Of a stretch of DNA of 64,000 bases, positions 48,425 through 58,739 are shown in pieces. Position 1 is the first letter of the stretch; each line of letters opens with the position of its first letter. The position numbers were made by a program, and so were the translations under genes. A model generated the notes under the pieces. That model was not told where the DNA came from. It worked only from the letters and a program-made list of their open reading frames with translations, and made no database searches. Source of the DNA: Chelonoidis abingdonii (lineage: Eukaryota > Chordata > Testudines > Testudinidae); contig NC_133771.1 in assembly GCF_003597395.2 (NCBI RefSeq), forward strand, positions 140,200,871-140,264,870, given 5' to 3'.

Positions 48425-48545
48425 TTGGATCCCTAACTGAATGGATATGCAGCAAATCACTCCGAAGTAAGAAAGAGCGGTTACTCACCTTTGTACTGTT
48501 GTTCTCACTCGCCACGATAGATCTTGGGTTGCTCTATCCATTCAC
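48425..48545. repeat. Palindromic pair of DIRS ends at the internal junction
   Basis: Left half: ctgaatggatatgcagcaaa with tcactccgaagtaagaaa. Right half: gcggttactcacctttgtac, tgttgttctc, gctctatccattc. The two halves are terminal sequences in opposite orientation, placed back to back near 48475. This is the joint between the plus-oriented and minus-oriented parts. Confidence 0.7.
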
Positions 48546-48559
48546 ACCACCCCTCCTCC

Positions 48560-48655
48560 CCACTGTGGAAGTAGCCGGCACAGAAGAACTGAAGGTGTGG
48601 CCAGCGTAGCTGGGTATTTATCGGCGTCCGGGTGGCGCCCACTCCAGGGGCGCCT
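48560..48655. repeat. Direct repeat of DIRS subterminal sequence
   Basis: gaagaactgaaggtgtggcc, gctgggtatttatcggcg and cccactccaggggcgcc repeat, in the same orientation, the sequence at 53035-53120 (gaaggaactgaggggtggcc, ctggggtatttatgcggc, gccactccagggggcgcc). Confidence 0.75.
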
Positions 48656-50230
48656 GAAACGGAGGGAAGGCATAAAGCAGAGCGGTGTTCCAGGCAGAAG
48701 GAACGCGTCCGTTATCGATCCGGGGGAGAGCCCTGGAATGAGCAGAACTCCTGGCACTTCCTGTTCGAGTGGAGGCGAACAGGTCTACGAGGGGAAACCC
48801 CACCTCTGGAAGATGGAATAAATGATGTCCGGCCGAATTGACCACTCGTGGCAGAGGAAGGACCTGCTCAGCGATCTGCCAGGGTGTTCCGGACTCCCGG
48901 GAGGAAGGATGCTACTAGGTCCACCTGGTGGGCTACACAGAAGTCCCACAGTGAATGGCCTCCTGACACAGGGGAGACGAGCGGGTCCCCCCTGCCTGTT
49001 GATGTAGTACATGGCCGTTGTGTTGTCCGTAAACACCGAAACACAACGGCCACGAAGATGCTGTTGGAATGTCTGCAGGCTAGACGAACGGCTCTCAACT
49101 CCGGACATTTATGTGGAGGGTGAGCTCTTGGGCTGACCAACGGCCCTGGGTCCTCAAGCGACCTAGATGGGCCCCCCAGCCGAGGGATATGCGTCGTCGT
49201 CGCAAGGTTAGTGACGGTTGCTGCTGTGGATGAAAGGGCATCCCTGCACAAACCAGGACGGGTCCAGCCACCAGTCGAGGGAGCGGAGGGGATCCGGAGG
49301 GATCGTGACAGACGTCCATGGGTCCCTGCTCGGCGGAAGACCGAGTGGAGCCACGTCTGAAAGGGCCGCATGCGGAGCCTGGCGTACTTGGTGACATAAG
49401 TGCATGCGGCCATATGCCCCCCAGCAGGCGAGGCAGTTGCGAGCTGAGGTGAGATGAGCTGCTGCAAGTGCCCGGATGATCGAGGATGTGATGTTTGGAA
49501 GCGGGCTGGGGCAAGTAGGCTCTGGCGAGGGAGGAGTCCAGGGTCGCTCCTATGAAGTCCAGCCTCTGCGTTGGACCAGCGTGGACTTCTCCATGTTGAG
49601 TAGGAGTCCCCAATCGGGCGAAAGGTCCGTGATTACGGAGACGTGCTGACGGACTTGGGCTTGTGAGGCCGCCTTTGATGAGCCAGTCGTCCAGATACGG
49701 GAAGACATGTATCTGCTGCCTGCGAAGGTGTGCGGCGACGACTGCCATGCACTTTGTAAAGACCCTCGGGCCGTAGACAGGCCAAAGGGGAGGACAGCGA
49801 ACTGAAAGTGGTGCTGGTTGACTGTGACCGAAGGTACTTCCTGTGCGGGGGAAAAATGGCTATGTGGAAGTACGCGTCCTTCATGTCGAGGGCGGCGTAC
49901 CAGTCTCCAGGATCCAAGACCGGGATAATAGTTCCCAGGGAGACCATGCGGAATTTCAACTTGAGCAGCCACTTGTTGAGTCCCCGCAGGTCTAGAATCG
50001 GTCGGAGGCCTCCCTTGGATTTGGGAATGAGGAAATAGCGGGAGTAAAAACCCTTCCCCCTCTCGGGTAGCGGAACTTCCTCTATGGCTCCTGCGGCGAG
50101 GAGAGACTGCACCTCGTGCCAGAGGATTTGCTCGTGAGAGGGGTCCCTGAAGAGGGGCCGGGAAGGGGGGTGGAAAGGCGGGGATGAAGCAAACTGGAGG
50201 TGGTATCCTTGCTTCACCGTGCGTAGCACC
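48640..50230 (-). pseudogene. DIRS reverse transcriptase and RNase H, broken
   Basis: Reading down the minus strand: PIPKSKGG-like and LRPILDLRGLNKWLLKLKF near 50030, DWYAALDMKDAYFHIAIFPP near 49870 (RT palm), FAVLPFGLS near 49800, then FPYLDDWLIKGG near 49690 in another frame, which is the catalytic YxDD box in its DIRS form. RNase H follows with FTDNTTAMYYINRQGG near 49010 and a VDLFAS-type segment near 48790. At least three frameshifts separate these blocks. The sequence stops after YAFPP near 48650, short of the recombinase that normally follows. Confidence 0.85.
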
Positions 50231-50529
50231 CACAGGTCGGAAGTAAGTTGTGACCACGCCGGAAGGAAGTAGGAAAGGCGGTTGGAAAAGGGGGGAAAAG
50301 GATCCTGTGCTGAGTCTGGTACGCCGTCCCCGGGCGTACCTTCTCAAAAGCTGCCCTTGGCCCTGGTGGGGCCTTAGAGGGACCTTGAGACTGCCCCGCG
50401 TGGGGCCGGACTGGCGCCTCGCCCACCCCGCCCTCGCGCTCCTGTGAAGTCCTGCCTGTTTCGAGGCGGAAAGTATGGGCGGGGGTTGGGGCCTAAAGGG
50501 TCTACGTTGGGTCACAGGGGTGTGCATCC

Positions 50530-52760
50530 GAGCGACCTCAATGATGACCCTGTTGTCCTTTTAGGCTTGCAGCCGAGGGTCAGTTTTGTCCGAGAACAAA
50601 CCCCGGCCCTCAAAGGGTAAGTCCTGTATAGTGTACTGCAGCTCCGGTGGCAGTTGGAGACCTGGAGCCAGAAATTCGCCTCATTGTGATGCCTGAGGCT
50701 ACAGTCGTGGCAGCCGAATCGGCCGCGCATCAAGGGAAGCTTGGAGAGAGGTCCTGCCCAACCTTCTTGCCTTCCTCTACAAAAGCTGCAAACTCCTGGC
50801 GCGAGTCAGGGGCAGCAACTCAGTAAAGCGGGCAACCTCCGCCCAGGTGTTTAGTTGTATCGGCTAACAGGGCCTGCTGGTTGGCCACTCGGAGCTGTAG
50901 GGCCTGCCGAGTATACTTACGCCCCAGCAGGTCCATCCGCCTAGCCTCCTTGGATTTTGGGCAGGCGCCTGTTGACCATGGCGCCCTCTCGTTGACTGAT
51001 TGACAACTAAAGAGGAGGGGGGAGGGTGGACGACATACAAGTGTTCATACCCCTGGGAGGGCACCATGTATCTCCTCTCCAACCCCCTTTGCCGTCGGCG
51101 GAATGGAGGCGGGAGACTGCCAGAGGTATCAGTAGTAGCCTGGATGTCCTGAGAATGGCAGGGCCACGCGCGTCGGGGTATCAGCGGCCAGGATGCTGAC
51201 TACCGGATCGTCACCTCCGGCACTTCCTCTACCGGGAGGTTGATGTTAAGAGCCACCCTACGGAGGAGGTCCTGGTGGGCTCTTAAATCTATCGGCGGCG
51301 GCCCGAGGAAGAGAGAGCCCTGCCACGGCCTCATCCGGGAAGAGGAGGAAGATATACCCGGAATGAGAGGGTCCTGGATGGCACTCTGTCCTCTGGTGGT
51401 TCTTGCTCCAGAATGCTCCAGGGAGTCTGGAGGATGGATGACATGTTCCTCTGACTCTGTCCGGAGGGGGGGCGGGATATGGTAGCTCTGCGCCCTGCGT
51501 TCCGAAGGAGCAGTAGGGGCCGGACCAGGGAGCACCCTGGGCTTGATGGTATGCCCAGGGTGTCCAAAAGGACCACTGCTGCTGCCCTGCATCATGGGGA
51601 CGTGTGTCTTTGAAAAGTCCCGTGGGCATCTCAGTATCTCGGTCCGGCCATAGTAGCTACCTGCCTGAGGAGCAGACTCTGTCCGGACGGCACGGAGGGG
51701 CAGCAAACGGTGGGCACTGAAGTGCCAATAGACTCGCAGCTCTGGGTCTTGGGGACCGGTGCCGGTACGGGTAGCGGTACCCGGGAGCCGGACCGGGACC
51801 TGCGACCGGCTCGGTGCCGGGAGGTCGACCGGGACCTCGAGCCCTCTGTGGCGAGATCTGCTCCGGAAGGACGGTCCCTGTGGTGGTGCCGGGAGCTCGA
51901 CCGGTGCGTGCGGTAGCGGGATGGGAGCGAGTTGACGGACCGGCGCCCGTGCCTGGTGAGGCGGACGGTGCCGCGTGAGGTTGAGCGGTGCGCTGGAGCG
52001 GGAGCGGAGCTTGCGTGATTGTCGTGCCTGTGGCGAACGCTGTGGGCGGATTGGAGCGGTGCCGGAGCGAGCGGTGCCGAGATGTGTGAGAGGAGCGGCG
52101 GGAATCGAGACCTGCGAGCGGTTGCCGTCCGAACAAGGTGACAGAGGGCGGCCTGATAAGAGCGGCTTGCCCTTGGAGAGGGTCACGAGGCACTGGCGGT
52201 GCCGGAGGGGCATGGGGTGCCGGCTCCGTCATGGCAATCAGGTCTCTTGCCGCAGAGAAATGTCTCCGGTGTCGAAGGCAAAGCCAGCTCGACCGCCAGG
52301 CCGGTGCCGGGGAGCTTCCAGGCGCCGGACTCGACGGCCCCTCGTGGGGCTGGAGTCAACGGGGCCGGTTTAGGTGGGCCGCAACCGGGGTGCGGTGCCG
52401 GGCGGTCTGCCTTAGGAGCAGTCTCTGCCTTGGCTGCGCTTGCAGGCGTTGAGGAGCCCGTCCGAGGCTTTAGCCGACTTCGACCTCGGAGAGAGAGGGA
52501 GCGGCGCGGAGTTGCCTTCGGCGTCGTGCTGCGGCCGTGCCGAGGAGCCTTTAGTGTGCGGTACCGGTGCTGGACGGTGCCGTAGGGGAGCGGCTCATCC
52601 GCTTGCTGGCTCGTACTCGTGTGGCGAGGGCTAGCGCCGCTTCCATGAGGAGCTGCCTTAAGTCTAATGTCCCGCTCCTTCTTCGTGCGCGGCTTAAGTG
52701 CCTTGCAAATGGGGCACTTAGAAGGATAAGTGCGATTCCCCGAGGCACTTAGACAGGAGT
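50530..52760 (-). pseudogene. DIRS gag-like gene, broken
   Basis: Begins near 52760 with a Cys-rich motif (CLSASGNRTYPSKCPICKAL), then a long basic, Ser/Pro/Arg-rich part, DPLIPGISSSSS near 51345, an open stretch ending NINLPVEEVPEVTIR near 51205, and KGVERRYMVPSQGYEHLYVV near 51065. These are in several frames. A 337-codon frame (51200-52213) remains open. Gag forms the particle of the element; this copy cannot make a full protein. Confidence 0.65.
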
Positions 52761-53034
52761 CGTGGGGATCCCTGTCGGCATGGCCTATGGCAGGGCCGAC
52801 ATTGCTTAAAGCCCGGTGAGCCAGGCAATGGCTCGTACCGGGCGGGGGTAGGGGAAGAGCCCCCAGGACCCCGCAAAAACTATAACTAAAAATACAACTA
52901 ACACTATAACTCTAAACTACTAAACTAATAACTATGTAAACTAGAACGATTAAGTAACAAAGAAAGCGATAAAACTAGCGAGTAGCTAGGGAAAATGTGG
53001 AGGTCAGGCTAACTGCACTCCACTGTTCCAACGA

Positions 53035-53231
53035 CCGACACGGGCGGTAAGAAGGAACTGAGGGGTGGCCAGGGTCGGCTGGGGTATTTATGCGGCGCCG
53101 TGGTGGCGCCACTCCAGGGGGCGCCCAGCCGACCCGCCGAGTGTTGCTAGGGTAAAAGTTTCTCCGACGGCCGTGCACGCAGCGCGACACACCTAATTGG
53201 AATGGATATGAGCAATCACTCGAAGAAGATT
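53035..53231. repeat. DIRS terminal and subterminal repeat, right
   Basis: Contains the subterminal unit also seen at 48560-48655 and then ccgagtgttgctagggtaaa, tttctccgacggcc and aattggaatggatatgagca. It is the 5' end of the minus-oriented DIRS part. Confidence 0.8.
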
Positions 53232-54232
53232 ATACATACTAGGGAGTCTCTGTGTTAACTGTTATGTACTGGCCAGGGGATGGGAGTGATTTCCATGGCA
53301 TTTCATGTCATGTCAATGCTTATCTAATCTGTTAATGGTAATAAGAATTACAAAAAATGCTTGGAAGGCTTACAGGGAAATGAGACCCCTAAAAGAGATA
53401 TTAATGAAGTTTAGCTACTACAAATAGGTTTACACTACACATTTCATAAACAGAAAAATCTGACTTTCAGCTTTTACTAAAAGCCAGTGGCACAAAGGTT
53501 CTCTTATGACTCATTCTATTTCCCATACTAAAATATTGCAACTTGCAGTGCCACTGTCATGAAATGAGGTATGAGTTTGCTGTAATAAAATAATCCACTG
53601 ACCAAGAGGAGGTTTTGATACACTGTATTCATTACTGCTGAAACTAATTACATCAAAGATGAATACCTCTTGTTCATCTCAACTCCAGAAGCCATAAACT
53701 GAATTACAGTCCTTACATTAGGACTTTCTATGACATAATGGAAAAGGAAATTAAATTACCATTAAAAATATATCATTGTACCACACCATTACTAATATAT
53801 TCTGAATCATCATAGCAGATTCCTAAAAGGCTAAGTCTCACCCTCATCCACCTCAGTCCTTTCTGAGGAGATGTCTGCTTTCCTTCTTGGGGCTGGTATG
53901 ACATCTGACAGGTTCTAAGCTTCCTATTAGCATAAGTGGTTAACTTCTGGTATATGTAAGAAATAATCTGTGAGTACTGCTCTTGCACTATAGTAGGCAA
54001 TTGAAGCAAGAGCTTTTTCCTGATTGGGCAGATGGTAGGCCTTTGGCTATACCTGGATGTTGACTCTCCATTCTGTATCATTAAATCTCTGCAGTGTTAA
54101 ACAGAAGGGTCTGACTAGCCATTTATTCAGAGAAAAATTACTTCCCACTGCTCTGGCAGAATGGCCTGCTTAAAGTGAGATTCTCTCTTTCTGCAGTGCT
54201 TCTGTGGGATTCCTCCTCTTTGTGGTACAAGG
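53232..54232. other. LYST intron, nothing recognised
   Basis: Ordinary AT-rich intron between the DIRS composite and a hAT element. A 102-codon minus frame at 53773-54081 has no recognised features. Confidence 0.5.
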
Positions 54233-54240
54233 ATGTCGTA

Positions 54241-54484
54241 CAAGGATTGGCAACCTTTAGCCCCCTAGCAGGCTGGGCCGGTTTGTTTACCCACCATGCC
54301 CCCAGGTTTGGCTGATTGCAGCTCCCACGCTGCATCCCACAGCCCTCATTGGCCTGGAGCGGTGAACTGCAGCCAGTGGGAGCTGAGACTGGCCGAACCT
54401 GCGGATGCAGCAGGTAAACAAACTGACCCAGCTCGCCAGCAGGCTTACCCTGACGGGCCGCGTGCCAAAGGATGCCGATCCCTG
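54241..54484. mobile_element. hAT-type MITE, 244 bp
   Basis: Ends caaggattggcaaccttt and aaaggatgccgatccctg are inverted copies, flanked by 8-bp repeats atgtcgta (54233-54240) and atgtagta (54485-54492). Internal ggtttgtttaccc and gggtaaacaaac-like segments add a second inverted pair. Related sequence is inside the MITE at 13536-14391. Confidence 0.88.
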
Positions 54485-55001
54485 ATGTAGTACAATTTAT
54501 GGAGATGACACTCAAGAAAATCTAGAGATTTTGATTCAGATGTAGATTAGGGTAGCAGTTGGCACAGAATTTTTTTTCTAGCTAGTTGTCACAATTTGGT
54601 AGGCGGGGTCTAAGGTGGAGTTTGAGTTGTTAACATTGTCCAGAGTTTTATATGGGCTCTGACTGGAGAATGGCAAGGGCTAAACAGGCTATGGTAAGTT
54701 CAAAGGATGTAGAGAGGCTTCAATATTCAACAAAGATATGGGGCTCACTCTCATGAAAGGCCAAGTGAAGGTGCACCATGTTCTGGTAATTAAGAGAAAA
54801 GTGAGAAACTGAGTTTTTAGAGTTCCAATAAACTTGCAATCAGAAGCATTTTTGGTGAGGAACTGTTTATAAGGCTGTCTGCTGTTGAAAATATGGTGGG
54901 ACTTATATGGAATTATATCCTTGCCATGAGCAGACAACTCAATATCGTTGCTTGAACTAAAACAGAGCATCTTCCGAATGCTGAAGAAAAGCAATACTTA
55001 C

Positions 55002-55171
55002 TCTTCATCAAGACCAACAGATCGACCAAAGAGCATTTCCAAAAAGCACTCCACAAGTTCCTGAGTTCCTTGATGAAGATACAACTGGTTGGCTAACAAG
55101 GAGAAGCCACGATTCTTTAAAAATTTTTCCTTTTGTTCCCTGGTTGCTCTGTTGAAATATGCATCCAACAA
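55002..55171 (-). CDS. LYST: LYST exon 4 of window
   Basis: 170-bp exon starting in phase 0: [56 protein letters not shown] and two bases of a Glu codon. The acceptor is tttctag and the donor is gtaagt. Helix-rich, with hydrophobic spacing typical of ARM-like repeats. Confidence 0.95.
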
Positions 55172-55362
55172 CTAGAAAGAAATGCATAATTTTGATTCAA
55201 GATTAAATATTTTTATGCATCATTTCCTTGGAAGTTTAAATATTCTTGTTTGCAACATGTTCCATTCAGAAAGGAAGAGTTAAGAAAATTTAAACATTTT
55301 CAGATTCCAAATTAAGTGACAAATTCTTTCCTTTGATTGTGTTTGCACTTTCCACTGACCTG

Positions 55363-55765
55363 AATGAATCATAGGAGTGGAAAGGACCTCCAGAAGTCAT
55401 CTAGTCCAGTCCCCTGCACTCATGGCAGAACTAAGTATTATCTAGACCATCCCTGACAGGTGTCTGTCTAACCTCCTCTTAAAAATCTCCAATGATGGAG
55501 ATTCTATAACCCTCCTAGGCAATTTATTCCAGTGCTTTACCATCCTGACACTTAGGAAGTTTTTCCTAATGTCCAACCTAAACCTTCTTTGCTGCAATTT
55601 AAGCCCATTGTTTCTTGTCCTATCCTCAGAGGTTAAGAACAATAATTCTTCCTCCTCCTCCTCACAACCTTTTATGTACTTGAAACTGTTATGTCCCCTC
55701 TCATTCTTCTCTTTTCCAGACTAAACAAACCCAATTGTTTCAGTCTTTCCTCATAGGTCGTGATC
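55363..55765 (-). mobile_element. CR1 LINE, 5'-truncated copy
   Basis: Minus-strand CR1 3' end (plus-strand aatgaatcataggagtgg, aagtcatctagtccagtccc) and ORF2 C-terminus at 55442-55642 (DRTRNNGLKLQQRRFRLDIR, KHWNKLPRRVIESPSLEIFK). Bases from 55406 onward are repeated after the N gap. Confidence 0.9.
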
Positions 55766-55884
55766 AATATAGATTTATTTATACGAAAAAATGGAACAAA
55801 GTTTATAATATTAAAATTTTTTTACACATTTTAGCTAAATTGTTACTGATTGGTGACTTAAGTGGTTTTACTTTGTATTTATCT

Positions 55885-55910
55885 ATCTATCCATCCATCC
55901 ATCCATCTAA
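55885..55910. repeat. (ATCT/ATCC)n microsatellite
   Basis: tatctatctatccatccatc and similar tetranucleotide units. Present again, with the same number of units, at 62029-62054. Confidence 0.8.
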
Positions 55911-56542
55911 TCTTCTTAACTAAACCTTTGAAGTTCCTCTTCAAAACTACAAGCCAAAGCTACTCCGTAGGCCCTGCCTCAAGAGCAAAATTCTTCACTG
56001 CAAACTGTTTTCCCTTTTCATAAGAAGGACAAAAACACACTGTCAAAAATCAAGATAAAACTCACAGTCAGTTTAAGTTAATACCCAGGCAAAAGTCACA
56101 CTGACTGCAATGGGAACTATCTCGAGGAAGGATTTCAGGACTAAGCAAACACTGGAGGAAATAATTTTTGTATGATGCACTACCCGTACTGAAGGATGGT
56201 CATTTATTTTTCTACCATGTTATTCCCATTTTTATGAGCTATTTGCTTCCATCATAGGATTTGATTTCTTCTATTATCTCTAGTTTATATAAATTCTATA
56301 GTTTAACTATCAATTGAAAAGATACTTTTTATGAAGAAATTATCAAACATCTAGATATAATCAACTAGTTTTAAAAAGGCTTTGTGGAGATAAAACTAGG
56401 GGAATATAATAAAGAAGTCAATCTTATTTTTGCTAACAATCTGCATATAAAGAACATCTTAGACCAAACTTTGGATATATTCAAGTGAGCTAGTTTATAG
56501 GCTTATCTAAGTTGTAAACATTTAGACTGTATATATTCCTAC

Positions 56543-56720
56543 TTTAATGACTCCTTCTTGTATGAGAGGAGATGGATGGTTCACAAGAACAATAAGAGTG
56601 TCAGGCTGAATAAGTTTGTCTATCACATCTTCTAGCATGATATCTGGCAGGATTAAAAGAACGCCACGCAAGAGGTCATACAATCCACAGCATACAAGCA
56701 CAAGGCAATCTTCTGTGGAT
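56543..56720 (-). CDS. LYST: LYST exon 3 of window
   Basis: 178-bp exon completing an Arg codon and encoding [59 protein letters not shown], ending in phase 0. The acceptor is gttttcag and the donor is gtagga. This copy, not the one at 62687, is in order and in phase with the exons on both sides. Confidence 0.95.
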
Positions 56721-56779
56721 CTGAAAACAAAGAGGAAAATGTGCTATTACTATATCGAATTGCCTATAAACCATAGGTG

Positions 56780-57492
56780 CGTATAAATACCATTACAGGT
56801 TACCTGCAGGGGGAAAATGACCACAGGGGAAAGAGGTGTTGTCCAGCTTGCCAAGCAAGAAGGAACAGTGCTTTACAGGGGGGTGGGAGTGGCTCAAATG
56901 CTGCTTCAAAAGGGGGAATGGGTCAGCATAGTGATGCTGATTCATCTTCTGGAAAGGCTGAGTGATTGAAATGGGGCAAACCTGGGCACGAGAAGCCTCT
57001 TTTTCCAAAAAGCAGGTGAAGCCACCCCCTTTTAGGGGGCTTTGTTATGGTGAGTGAAGGGAGTTAGGCTATATCTTGCAAATCATTATGTAAGTGTGGG
57101 GCAGATGTTCAGTGCAGGTATTCCATGGCGGGGGGCAGGGGGGAAGAGAAGTGTATAGTGACTGGATAAACTGCTTGGTAAAGAACTTAAAAAGGGAAGA
57201 AGTGCTGGTTAAAGGAGTGGAATGGGGAGGCTCGGGGCTCCCAAGACTAGTCTGGCAGGGAGCCAACTCCCCTTTTCTTATAGCCCACCTTAGCCCTCCT
57301 TCAAGGTCCCAGAAATGGGTTGGCTGGGGAACCTGGATGGAAAGAAAGGGGCTGGCAGAACTGCCTTGAGTAGATATCGAAATAACAGGAGGATATCTGC
57401 ACTGTACATGTTTATCTGCTGGGTAGTCCCAGATATCTAATAATAAAAGTTGTGGCATGATTAAAGCCATATCAAGTGTCTCCTGTCCTTTT
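56780..57492 (+). repeat. LTR-like interspersed repeat, plus copy
   Basis: Same family as 39627-40500 in the opposite orientation. It ends with aataaaagttgtggcatgat and gtgtctcctgtcc. Frames of 60-133 codons inside it show no domain. Duplicated at 62924-63636. Confidence 0.5.
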
Positions 57493-57954
57493 TTCAGTAT
57501 AGCTAGACAAAGGTCAGACTAATGACTGTCTGACAAAGGTATTTCCCCAAACTCTTCCCACCGCTCTTCTCTTCTTCCTTTTTTAGGGCTTAATTCTTGA
57601 CTGCGGTCAGTAGAGGGCAACATGAGCAGAGTTATTTGTATTACAGTAGTGTCCAAAGGTTTCAGTCAAGTTCAAGGCCCCACTGTGCTAGGCATCACAC
57701 AAACAGTTAACCCTTCAAGGTTGGGATTAGCTAAATAATGTGGAATTTGAAACAAGAGCAATTTTCTAGCATACTACTAGTTTAAATGAATATATTTCCA
57801 AGCTTTCACTACAGATCAACACTACATTTCACACTTTAGCTATTTTTTTTTTTTTTTAACAAAATATGTAGTCCAGAGCAAGAACCACAAAATATTTGTC
57901 AAGCCAATGAGAAACTATTCTCTATATTATGGCAGAAATTACTGTACTATTAGA

Positions 57955-58042
57955 GCAGCAAAGAGTCCTGTGGCACCTTATAGACTAACAGACGTTTTGG
58001 AGCATGAGCTTTCGTGGGTGAATACCCACTTCGTCAGATGCA
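57955..58042. mobile_element. Short retroelement insert with 12-bp target duplication
   Basis: The insert is flanked by identical 12-bp repeats tgtactattaga (57943-57954 and 58043-58054). It contains tcctgtggcaccttatagac and ggtgaatacccacttcgtca, matching the longer copy at 45957-46130. A long target duplication suggests target-primed (LINE-type) insertion. Confidence 0.8.
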
Positions 58043-58111
58043 TGTACTATTAGAATTATTTCTGGAATGTTGAGGTATTGTAGGTTTCTTTAAAAAACAA
58101 AGTATGCATAC

Positions 58112-58739
58112 CTATAATCAGGTCTTTCAGATCTTTCAAAGGTCTGTTCACTAACTGAAGAGAACGTAAGACTTTCCCAGTCTTCAGGAAGTGCACTCCT
58201 ATCAGCAAGGCTTGGCCAGCAAGCAACGGAGGATGATCCACTCTGAGCAGAAAATGCTAGACCCAAGCCAGCAAAATTATTTTGACTCTTCTGAAATGAA
58301 GGCAGCCCCTTCAGATTGTCAGGACGGCACAACAGTGATTCAACTGCAGCACCATTCTCATTACTTTTCAGTTCTGCATTTAGCTCTTTGTTCTCAGATA
58401 ATTCTAGTTCTTCTTTTGAAATGTCAACCAATGCTTCAGCAGATGTTAATTCTGAGTCACAAACTGTTTTCGCAGACTCACAGCTGCTGACAAAGAATTC
58501 CTCCTGTATCCTTTTTAATGGATCAGAGCTTTCCACAAAAATATTTTTTTCCTGTGGATCAACAGAGTCACTCTCCCGAACTTCCTGCAAGTCATCAATA
58601 CTTCTACCCAAGTTCCCAGGTAGCCTTTTTGGATGCACTTGTGGTGAGGACGTAGGAGATGCTGGTAGGCTTTTGCAACGCCTTTGAAGTGCCTGAGAGA
58701 GTATTATCTGTGGTATGCTAATCTTGGAAATAATGTTTC
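58112..58739 (-). CDS. LYST: LYST exon 2 of window (largest)
   Basis: 628-bp exon, the longest here. It completes a Gly codon, then encodes NIISKISIPQIILSQALQRR, a Ser/Pro-rich stretch (SLPASPTSSPQVHPKRLPGN), an acidic Glu-rich region, and SSSVACWPSLADRSALPEDW, ending with two bases of an Arg codon. The acceptor is tcttccccag and the donor is gtatgc. Composition suggests a mostly disordered, variable linker between helical regions, which is where LYST orthologues are least conserved. Confidence 0.94.

Larger units (their letters stand above)
47151..53231. mobile_element. DIRS-type retroelement composite
   Basis: CpG-rich 6.1-kb block, unlike the AT-rich intron around it. Both outer ends carry the same terminal sequence in opposite orientation: ggttactcacctttgtaact, gctcatatccattcca and ccctagcaacactcg at the left, and the reverse of these at the right (53125-53231). 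A third, palindromic terminal unit lies at 48425-48545. Gag, reverse transcriptase and RNase H are on the minus strand; the tyrosine recombinase is on the plus strand. DIRS elements use a tyrosine recombinase rather than an integrase and leave no target duplication, and none is seen. Confidence 0.85.
55406..57856. repeat. First copy of the 2451-bp duplicated segment
   Basis: Every line compared is the same as 61550-64000 at a constant offset of 6144 bp, and six translated frames are identical. It contains most of a CR1 copy, one LYST exon and an LTR-like repeat. It ends inside a poly(T) run that is also the window edge in the second copy. Confidence 0.95.

Noticed and set aside
51657..52585. 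Large frames on both strands at the DIRS gag (191, 132, 128 codons)
   Set aside because: Shadows of the GC-rich gag-like region; only the minus-strand frame with DPLIPGISSSSS fits DIRS gag.
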